Below, piece after piece: positions 8,902-17,000 of a DNA stretch of 19,086 bases; the stretch's first letter is position 1, and each line of letters opens with the position of its first letter. Both the position numbers and the translations under genes were made by a program. The notes under the pieces were generated by a model that was not told the DNA's origin, ran no database searches, and saw only the letters and a program-made list of their open reading frames with translations. Origin of the DNA: D37C17 sp964551815 (GTDB taxonomy: Bacteria; Fidelibacterota; Marinisomatia; SCGC-AAA003-L08; D37C17); contig CAZKEL010000049.1 in NCBI GenBank assembly GCA_964551815.1, positions 1 to 19,086 of the forward strand. The letters run 5' to 3'.

Positions 8902-10578
8902 TCAGGAAGATATTTCCTCCTGGAGAGAGACTGAATTTAGCTCCGGACTACCATTATTTTTCAATACTGCGGCAGCAATAAATTCCCTGAATAAAGGATG
9001 TACATTTACTATCCTGCTTTTAAGTTCAGGGTGGAATTGGACTCCCACATACCAAAGATGATTCTTCAATTCTATCATTTCAACTAAATTCAATTCCTGA
9101 TTTATCCCGCTGATAATGAGACCTTCATCTTCAAATTGCTTAATAAATTTATTATTAACCTCAAAACGATGCCGATGGCGTTCATGGATTTTTCTCTTAC
9201 CATAGGCTTGGTAAGCTTTAGTTTTTCCTTTTACGGTACAGGGATAGGTTCCCAACCGCATGGTTGCGCCTTTAGATTTGACAGATCTCTGTCCTTCCAT
9301 GAGGTCAATTACCGGATACCGGCAATCATGAATAAACTCGGTACTGTTGGCGTTTTTCAACCCACAGACATTGCGGGCAAAATCAATAATGGCACATTGC
9401 AATCCCAAACAGATTCCAAAAAAGGGGATATTATTTTCCCGTGCATACTGTGAGGCGAGAATTTTACCATCTATACCCCGATGTCCAAATCCCCCGGGGA
9501 TGAGAATCCCGTCAACCTTTTTAAAGGCAGCTTCAACATTTCCTGAGACTTCCAGTTTTTCTGTATCTACCCATTTCACGGACACTCTGGCATCATTTTC
9601 AATTCCGGAATGAATGAAGGCCTCAATGATGGATTTATAGGCATCGTGAAGCCCATTATATTTTCCGCACATGGCAATGGTTACGGAATGTTTAGGATTT
9701 TTATATCTGCCAATAGAGTTTTCTAATATATTCAGACTTTCCTGATGTGAGTTTGTATTCAGCCCCAGGCGTTTTATAATTACTTCATCAAATTTCTGTT
9801 CATGTAATACTAGGGGAATTTCATAGATGGTATCCACATCTGGTGATTCAAAAACCCTTTCTGTATCCACATTGCAGAACAATCCTAATTTCTTTTTAAG
9901 CTTGGGGGTAAGATGATGGTTTTCCTCAGTTCGGCAGACCAGGATATTGGGTTCTAATCCAATTTCTCTGAGACGCATAACTGAATGCTGGGTGGGTTTT
10001 GTTTTCATTTCCCCCGCTGCAGATATGTAGGGCAATAATGTGGTATGAATAACAAGGGAATTTTCTTTTCCTTCTTCCAAAATAAACTGCCGGATGGCTT
10101 CGTAAAAAGGCTGCCCTTCAATATCTCCTACGGTACCACCTACTTCTGTAATTACTACATCGAATTTCCGCCGTTGATTTACATTTTTAATACGGGATTT
10201 TATTTCATCAGTGATGTGAGGAATCACCTGAATGGTTTCCCCCAGATAATCCCCCCTTCTTTCTCTTTCCAGCACATCCCAGTACACTCTGCCTGAAGAA
10301 GTGGTATTGATACTGCTGAGTGATTCATCTATAAAGCGCTCGTAGTGGCCAAGGTCAAGATCTGTTTCAGAACCATCATCTAATACAAAGACTTCTCCAT
10401 GTTGGAAGGGGTTCATTGTACCCGGATCAACATTCAGATAGGGGTCTAATTTATGGATAGTGACTTTAATACCTCTGGATTTAAGGAGAAACCCCAAGGA
10501 AGAGGCCACAATTCCTTTACCCAATCCGGAGAGAACGCCTCCAAAAACAAATACATATTTAACAGGATTTTTTCGCAT
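8902..10578 (-). CDS. pyrG: CTP synthase (glutamine-hydrolysing)
   Basis: Makes CTP from UTP, ATP and glutamine in the cytoplasm. The amidoligase half (1-~275) shows the P-loop GGVLSGLGKG (13-22), HKLDPYLNVDPGTMNP (42-57) and EVGGTVGDIEG (145-155). The class-I glutamine amidotransferase half (~298-540) has PGGFGHRG (361-368), nucleophile Cys390 in GICLGLQ, and H516/E518 in QFHPELKS. Length 558 aa is normal; a short tail after 540 is variable. ATG at 10578 opens a protein that matches the family start. It is the first gene of the pyrG-lptC-lptB-rpoN-hslVU-argF run, 11 nt before lptC, and is divergent from the cca-type gene. Confidence 0.97.
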   Translation of the reverse strand: MRKNPVKYVFVFGGVLSGLGKGIVASSLGFLLKSRGIKVTIHKLDPYLNVDPGTMNPFQHGEVFVLDDGSETDLDLGHYERFIDESLSSINTTSSGRVYWDVLERERRGDYLGETIQVIPHITDEIKSRIKNVNQRRKFDVVITEVGGTVGDIEGQPFYEAIRQFILEEGKENSLVIHTTLLPYISAAGEMKTKPTQHSVMRLREIGLEPNILVCRTEENHHLTPKLKKKLGLFCNVDTERVFESPDVDTIYEIPLVLHEQKFDEVIIKRLGLNTNSHQESLNILENSIGRYKNPKHSVTIAMCGKYNGLHDAYKSIIEAFIHSGIENDARVSVKWVDTEKLEVSGNVEAAFKKVDGILIPGGFGHRGIDGKILASQYARENNIPFFGICLGLQCAIIDFARNVCGLKNANSTEFIHDCRYPVIDLMEGQRSVKSKGATMRLGTYPCTVKGKTKAYQAYGKRKIHERHRHRFEVNNKFIKQFEDEGLIISGINQELNLVEMIELKNHLWYVGVQFHPELKSRIVNVHPLFREFIAAAVLKNNGSPELNSVSLQEEISS

Positions 10579-10732
10579 TGCTACTTTACATTGGTGTTGA
10601 AGTGGATTTTGGGGAAATTGCCCGGCGTAAATATTAAGCTTTTTAAGGGATTTTAATGGAGTGTTTTATTCGCCTAATTGGGGAAGTTTTTGTTTCAGGC
10701 ATCATTTTAATACTGCTAATTTTTCTATGTAT
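10579..10732. other. Divergent intergenic region between pyrG and the CCA-enzyme gene
   Basis: About 150 bases upstream of both genes; it must carry the promoter of the pyrG operon (minus) and probably that of the plus-strand gene. AT-rich with an AAGCTT-centred TAATATTTA/TAAATATTAAG tract around 10628-10640, but I see no pair of hexamers at good spacing that I would call a promoter. A GTG-started plus frame reaches back to 10661 but its extra residues do not look like the enzyme. Confidence 0.4.
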
Positions 10733-11707
10733 ATGAGCAGTATTAGCCATTTATTAACGGAAGATCCCCGCCATAAGGACATTTTAGAAACTGCGGGGAA
10801 ATTAGCACAGAGGCAGTCAATGCCAGCTTTTGTAGTGGGAGGATTTGTGAGAGACACCCTCTTGGGAAAATCCACCAATGATATTGATATAATGGTGGAG
10901 GGTGACGGTATAAAATTTGCAAAATTATTAGCTAAATCCTTGAAGGTTGAGGTTACTGTTGATTATGATAAATTTGGTACGGCATTAATCCCTCATCATG
11001 AGGTAGAAATTGAAGTTGCCACAGCACGCAAAGAAAGTTATGCTGCTGATTCCAGAAAACCTGATGTGAAACCTTCCACCGTTGAAGAGGATATGTCCCG
11101 CAGGGATTTCACCATTAATACCATAGCAGTTTCCATTTTGCCGGGGAGTTTTGGTGAAATTTTTGATCCGTTTGGGGGGATTCGAGATCTTCANNNNNNN
11201 NNNNNNNNNNNNNNNNNNNNNNNNNNNNNNNNNNNNNNNNNNNNNNNNNNNNNNNNNNNNNNNNNNNNNNNNNNNNNNNNNNNNNNNNNNNNNACCAAAC
11301 TCCATTTAAGGCCGATTGCCCTTGCAAAAAAGGAAATTACTGACAGCGCTGTCCGTCGGGTCATGGTGGAAGCTGGTGCGTATATTGATGATTTGATGAT
11401 TCTCTGCAGAGCTGATATAACGACTAAAAATCCCAGGAAAGTTGCAAAATACATAGGCAATTTCGAGAAAGTGGAAGAACTCATGCAGGATGTAAAACTG
11501 CGTGATGAAATGAAAGCATTTCAATCTCCTGTCCGGGGTGAAGAAATCATGAAGGAATTCAATCTGAATCCCGGCAGGGAGGTTGGCAGGATAAAAACTG
11601 CCATTGAGGAGGCAATTTTAGAGGGAATTATTGAAAATGATTATGATGCTGCCTTTGACTATATGTTGCGCATTAAAGAGGGTGAAATAACCCCTGAAGG
11701 GGTGTAG
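10733..11707 (+). CDS. CCA tRNA nucleotidyltransferase / poly(A) polymerase family protein, interrupted by an assembly gap
   Basis: Class II nucleotidyltransferase, adding CCA to tRNA 3' ends (or poly(A) to RNA). N-terminal catalytic part: FVVGGFVRD (33-41, ATG 10733 numbering), metal-binding NDIDI with D50 and D52, and RRDFTINTIA (123-132), then FDPFGGIRDL (144-153). After 100 N the C-terminal part resumes with TKLHLRPIALAKKEITDSAV and CRADITTKNPRKV, as in HD-domain-containing members such as those of Bacteroidetes. Frame is kept, but the region that should carry the EDxxR motif and HD phosphohydrolase centre is missing, so the real protein is likely near 460-480 aa. Start chosen at ATG 10733 (MSSISHLL); ATG 10727 and GTG 10661 are in frame. 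It converges on the HTTM gene, 6 nt apart. Confidence 0.88.
   Translation: MSSISHLLTEDPRHKDILETAGKLAQRQSMPAFVVGGFVRDTLLGKSTNDIDIMVEGDGIKFAKLLAKSLKVEVTVDYDKFGTALIPHHEVEIEVATARKESYAADSRKPDVKPSTVEEDMSRRDFTINTIAVSILPGSFGEIFDPFGGIRDLXXXXXXXXXXXXXXXXXXXXXXXXXXXXXXXXXXTKLHLRPIALAKKEITDSAVRRVMVEAGAYIDDLMILCRADITTKNPRKVAKYIGNFEKVEELMQDVKLRDEMKAFQSPVRGEEIMKEFNLNPGREVGRIKTAIEEAILEGIIENDYDAAFDYMLRIKEGEITPEGV
11194..11293. other. Assembly gap (100 N) inside the CCA-enzyme gene
   Basis: Exactly 100 unknown bases. Comparison of the flanking protein pieces with the usual order of motifs in the family indicates that well over 100 residues belong here, so the run is a fixed-length placeholder and window coordinates to its right understate real distances. 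Confidence 0.9.
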
Positions 11708-11713
11708 GCAGAG

Positions 11714-13720
11714 CTACCATTTTCTTTGAGGTCCCCCCTGTTTTTTTCTGTTTCCAGACCTTTTTGGTGTCTCTGATTTAAATCCTTCAATAATCTCTAC
11801 TTTTCTTACTTTGGGAGTCCAATTAGCACCTTTGGATGCTGTCTGCTCGCTCAATTGCCATAAGTTTACTTCCTTTACCCTGCGATGGCCATATTCAGGA
11901 AAGTAGTCTGTTTTTATCAGCCATTCTCTAAATCCGGGAATGTATTTTTTGTAGTTGGGTTTATTGATTCTGCTGAAAAATTTCCTCCAAAACTGATTTT
12001 GATAGGGCTGAAAGAAATTACGGTGAAATTTGCTCTCTATATTTTTATCCGTAGAAAAAAGAATTAGGTACTCACCATTATAAAAGATTACCTGAGTTGA
12101 TATCCATTTTTCATTCCGAATAACGGAGGGTGCAAACATATTCCAATTCTGGTACATTCTGGGATACAATAGTATCCTTTTCATAAACAATCGCTTAGTT
12201 TTTAGAGAACTCTTATTATCAGCCCTCTCAATTTTGTTTTTTTTCAATCCATCTTTGGGATTTACTCCCTCGTTTATCTGCAGGGAATAATCAACGGTTC
12301 CAATGAGCAGTCCCAATACTGCAAAATTTGATACAATCAACTTCCCCCTCCGGAAAAATTGCAGTACAGTTGTTTGAGGTACAGTGTTAGCCGAAGAAAA
12401 TTTTCCCTGGTTTTGGGGAAGACCGCAGGCAGGCAGGCCCATGGATGTACTAATCTTTGTTCGGTTTTGAGAAATAAGGTCATATCCAAGTCCAAAAACT
12501 TTTTCCAATCCGGGGATGATTAATATCCAGGAGAAAAGATATCCCAAGGGAAGAGAATGGAGAATTTTTGCAAAACCATGGTGTCTGGTAAAAATTTCAT
12601 TATTATCTTTATCCCAAACCACTATGGTAGAATCTAATAATTTGAGAAGATTTTCTGGTTTCTCGTTCTCATATAATCGATCTGCCCAAGTTAATTTTCT
12701 AAATATATCAAACCGTTTTAAGATTCGTGCCGTCAGGTGGCAGAATCCACAGTCTCTATCATAAAACACCAAATAATTTAATTGACTTTTTTTCCTGGCT
12801 AACCTTTTAAGATAGTTTAAATCTTCTCTACTTAATAGCAATAATAATACTGCCACCATAATCCAACTGAAGAGCCCTATACCAACGGAAAACCCGATTA
12901 TTAAATGGAACCCTGTAAAAGCAATAATAACCATTCTCCTTAGCCAGGGTTGAAAGATTGGGCTCAATATGAAAATTGGGGCAAGATGTTCAATGATAAG
13001 GGCAGCTTTCGTTAATACGGTAGAAACTCCAGTGGAAATAAAGGGTTGCAGCCAATTACCAAAACCGGTAAGAAATGTATCCAGTTGATACATATAATAC
13101 ACTGCAGAACCGTCCGACCACATGTCCCCGGTTTTATTAATATAATTATAGTAGTAAATCATAGCCAGCTGCACCAAACAAGCAATATAGGCAATATGAA
13201 ACACATTGTGTTTTCTTTCAGGCAAGGGCTGGTTTAAGTCCCGCGTATTATCTTCGGGAAAATGGTTCAGACTATTTATAAGAGCATCAACACTCAATGC
13301 ACTACCAAGGGGTAGGAAAAGGGTCCAAATCAGATAATTATTAAAGACCATATCCCCACCATTTTCTAAAATGACGGCCGCATTATGAATACTGATAAGT
13401 CCGATTGCACTAAGCAGATGAAAGAGCTTCGTTTTATAGCCAATCATGAGCATAAAGAAGCAGATGAAGGTCGCCAAAAAGAATAAATGAACTTCAACTG
13501 AAGTTTGAAAAGTATCCAGGAGAGTGAAATATTTAATGGAAAAACTACTGGTTACTTCTCTTCGCAGATTCATACCATTAGTGGAATAAAAAACATCAAT
13601 AATGGGAACTCTTCTGCACACATCCCACATTCCCAACAGACCAAGAACAATCCTGAATACTGCTAAGGTAAGGGGGTTTGTATAGTATGCGGTTTTCAGT
13701 GAATTTTTCAGGAATTTCAC
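11714..13720 (-). CDS. HTTM-domain membrane protein fused to a DCC (DUF393) thiol-oxidoreductase domain
   Basis: Residues 1-~305 form a multi-pass membrane domain of the HTTM type, the bacterial relatives of vitamin K-dependent gamma-carboxylase: LAVFRIVLGLLGMWD (19-33), NGGDMVFNNYLIWTLFLPLG (120-139), and several hydrophobic helices up to VAVLLLLLS (289-297). Residues ~314-420 are a DCC domain with FYDRDCGFCHL; the CxxC is C324/C327, the motif from which thiol-disulfide activity is predicted for this family. A C-terminal part has another hydrophobic segment (460-480), the family-typical YQNWNMFAP (523-531) and a basic tail. Length 668 aa. It starts 102 nt after the stop of the giant Cys-rich gene, on the same strand but beyond that gene's terminator. 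Function unknown; carboxylase activity is not established for HTTM proteins in general. Confidence 0.82.
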   Translation of the reverse strand: MKFLKNSLKTAYYTNPLTLAVFRIVLGLLGMWDVCRRVPIIDVFYSTNGMNLRREVTSSFSIKYFTLLDTFQTSVEVHLFFLATFICFFMLMIGYKTKLFHLLSAIGLISIHNAAVILENGGDMVFNNYLIWTLFLPLGSALSVDALINSLNHFPEDNTRDLNQPLPERKHNVFHIAYIACLVQLAMIYYYNYINKTGDMWSDGSAVYYMYQLDTFLTGFGNWLQPFISTGVSTVLTKAALIIEHLAPIFILSPIFQPWLRRMVIIAFTGFHLIIGFSVGIGLFSWIMVAVLLLLLSREDLNYLKRLARKKSQLNYLVFYDRDCGFCHLTARILKRFDIFRKLTWADRLYENEKPENLLKLLDSTIVVWDKDNNEIFTRHHGFAKILHSLPLGYLFSWILIIPGLEKVFGLGYDLISQNRTKISTSMGLPACGLPQNQGKFSSANTVPQTTVLQFFRRGKLIVSNFAVLGLLIGTVDYSLQINEGVNPKDGLKKNKIERADNKSSLKTKRLFMKRILLYPRMYQNWNMFAPSVIRNEKWISTQVIFYNGEYLILFSTDKNIESKFHRNFFQPYQNQFWRKFFSRINKPNYKKYIPGFREWLIKTDYFPEYGHRRVKEVNLWQLSEQTASKGANWTPKVRKVEIIEGFKSETPKRSGNRKKQGGPQRKW

Positions 13721-13768
13721 ACGATTAATTTACAGTCCTCCAATTGGTATGCCCTTCGTAATAATGTA

Positions 13769-13803
13769 AAAAAAAAGCCTCGAAAAAATTCGAGGCTTTT
13801 TTT
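13769..13803 (-). terminator. Bidirectional intrinsic terminator after the Cys-rich surface gene
   Basis: GCCTCGAA (13777-13784), loop AAAA, TTCGAGGC (13789-13796), flanked by a run of A on the left and T on the right, so the RNA from either strand ends in a hairpin plus U-tract. It lies just downstream of the stop at 13822 and upstream of the HTTM gene, so the two genes are probably separate transcripts. Confidence 0.9.
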
Positions 13804-13821
13804 AGTTTTATGAAAATCAGA

Positions 13822-14070
13822 TTATTTCATTAACATGATTTTCTGAACATCTACATTACCTGCAGCTTCAGCTTGCAGGATGTACATACCAGATGCTGCA
13901 TCCACACCATCCCAGGTAAACGAATAAGTATTCGCGCCCAGTTGTCCTTCATGCAGAGTTGCTACAACCTGACCCATGAGGTTAAATACCTTTACAGATA
14001 CCATCCCATCAGCAGGCAGAGCCAATTCTACAGAAGTTGTAGGATTGAATGGATTTGGATAAGCATCACT
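13822..14070 (-). other. C-terminal Por/type IX-like sorting domain of the Cys-rich protein
   Basis: Encodes residues of about 1452-1533: DAYPNPFNPTTSVELALP, then VKVFNLMGQVVATL and SGMYILQAEA, ending in KIMLMK. This is the standard layout of the ~80-residue secretion/sorting domain found in FCB-group bacteria. Its near twin is at 18823-19086 in the neighbouring gene. Confidence 0.85.
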
Positions 14071-17000
14071 GATTCCAAATACTTTTGGAGTAACAACGAG
14101 ATCAACATTTGAAATTTCAGCACCACTCACTGTACCGGCAACTATATTAGTAATTTCATAGTCACCATTAGCAGTGAACAGTTCATTGGTTTCATTATTG
14201 ATCACAATAACTTTTGTTGTATTTCCAACAGTATTGGATTTAGCAATGTATCCGGCATTCGGCAGATTAATTTCAAAATCTGAACCATGCAATAAAGTGA
14301 GTTCAAATCCGACAAATCCGTTGGCTTCATACGTTAAGCCTTCAGCAGTCTGGATGAGTTTCGCTTCATTAGCTTTTTCAAGCTTAGATTCAAATCCTGT
14401 TGCTTTTCTGCTTAAAGGAGCATCATTTCTCAAAATCTGTGAAGGATGTTTTGAAGCATCTTTCAGTATAGATTTAGTCATAAATCTATCAGAGTTTGCA
14501 GTTCCTTTAACAGATGGGGTAACATCAGATTTAATGACGGTTTCTTTTGCTCTGGTAACAACCTCATCATTTGAATGAAGTTCTACTTTTTTAGCAAAAG
14601 TCCGTTTATGATACCCGGCAACATCACCTTTAGTGATTGATTTTTCTTTCATGCTGATTAAATCAGATGATTCAGCACGGCTGCTCTGACAAGCACAACA
14701 CTGTTCTGCAGCAGAAAAATCATCATCATCATAAGCACCACTACAACCACTAGATCCTGGATATTCATAAGAATCGTACCAACTTGAGCATGTATCACCA
14801 TAAGAATCTGCAGTACTGTCATCATTTACACATTCACCACCACCACAGTTGGCTTCGTCTTCACAACCAGCACAGTCACAATAATAGACATCACATTCCC
14901 AGGAACCAGGAATACAGGTACCATCATCACATGTGAATTCATCATCGGCACAACCTGCTGCACAATCATCTGTATAGCCGCAGGACTCTAAACCTTCATC
15001 GGCACCATTGGCACAGTCAGGTCCCCAAGATGCGTTGCAGAATTCAGATGATCCATCACAAACATAATTTGGATTGATACATTGGCCATCGCCACAATCC
15101 CACAGACCTTGGTCTGCACATGAAGGAGGTGCGGCTTCACCACAGGTTCCATCACCTAAGTCTTCAGTGCCACAGCCACCACCATCACAGTTCCATTCTG
15201 GACAATGGAAGTCAATACCATAGGTACCATCATCACAATAACTGTCAGTTGCCCAAGATTCGTAGTCAGTACAGTCATTTCCTGCACAATCGGTACATCC
15301 TGCATCACATTCATCAGCATAACCACAAGATTCTAAGCCTTCGTCGGCACCGTTTGAGCAATCTGGACCCCAAGTAGCATTACAGAATTCAGATGATCCG
15401 TCACATACATAACCACTGGGGATACACTCAGATCCGTCACCTAAGCAATCAAATTCATCATCACTACAACCTGCTGGAGGATCTTCTTCACAATCACCAC
15501 CATCATTATCAAAACATGACAAGTCGCAACCATAAGCTTGATCCACTCCGTCACAGTAACCATCACCTACCCAGTTGGCAGAACAACAGTCACCATCACC
15601 AGAGCAGTCATCTAATTGACCTAAGTCTTCACAAGATGCTTCATCGTCATCACCCGGGCAGGCACAACCGGAACAATCCCAGTTATAGTTTCCTTCCAGG
15701 GTTGCACAGTTAATTCCATATTCATCCCAGGCTGTATCACAGCATTCTGAACCGTAAGGTGTAAAATCATATAGACAATCTGTACAGGCTTCACTGCCAG
15801 GATCTTCTTCGCAGTCTGGAGTTTCAGCGTCATGACAAGATAAGTCACAGCCATACTGTTGATTTGCATCATCACAGTAGCCGTCACCAATCCAGGATTC
15901 AGGACAGCAATCGCCGTCTCCGGAGCAGTCATCAGTAGTTCCATCAGGACAGCTATACGTACAAGAGCCATCATCAAAGTCAGCATCTGCGTTATAGTTA
16001 TCAGCTTCTGGATCTAAGCAGCCACCAACTTGACCGGATAGAATAATATCTACAATGGCAATTACATCAAGCACATTCACAGAGCCGTCACCAGTAGCAT
16101 CAGCTTCATTAGCTGAGCATTCATCCAATGAACTTACTTCAAGAATTGCATCTACGATTTGTACAATGTCAGTCACATCTGTACCACCACCATTTACATC
16201 ACCAGAACCGCCACAAGATGAGTTATCACCATTGGCAACACCACAGCAATCCAGGCAGGAAGTATCATCTTCACAACCACAAATACCCATACAGTCGCCA
16301 CCGTCACAATCATAACAAGTGAGATCAGCACCATAAGCTTGATCAGTACCATCACACCAGCCGTCAGCAATCCAGCCACCACCGATACAATCTTCATCTG
16401 CACAATCATCTACAGCATCACCGTAAGGTACACCGGCACAATCAGCACAAGATGAATTATCACCACCACATTCACCGCAATCATCTAATACATTGCCGTC
16501 ACAATCACAGGCACCATCAGCAATTCCGTCACCGCTGCAAACGCCGCATTCATCTAAACAGTCGCCATTATCACAGGCAAACTCGTCACAATCAAAATAT
16601 AAACCATAGGCACCGTCATCACAGTATCCATCACCAACCCAGCTTTCATAACCAACAGCACATTGACCGGCACAATCGGTAAAGTCACAGGAGTAACAGG
16701 GTGCATCCGGGTCAGATGTCTGGAGGCAGTCACCACCGTCACATTCCTGACAGGTAAGATCTACACCCCAAGTACCATCATCACAGTAACCATCACCATA
16801 ATAAGAGGCTGCTACATCACCATCAACGCAGACACCGGCACAATCCAATACATTACCACCATTTGGAATACCGGCACAATCAGCGCAGGATGATCCATCT
16901 CCGCCACACTCACCACATTCGTCGTTAGAAGCACCACCGCAATCGGCAGCTACACCATCACAACCCATGGCATGGCCACAATCACCGTTATCAAAGTTAT

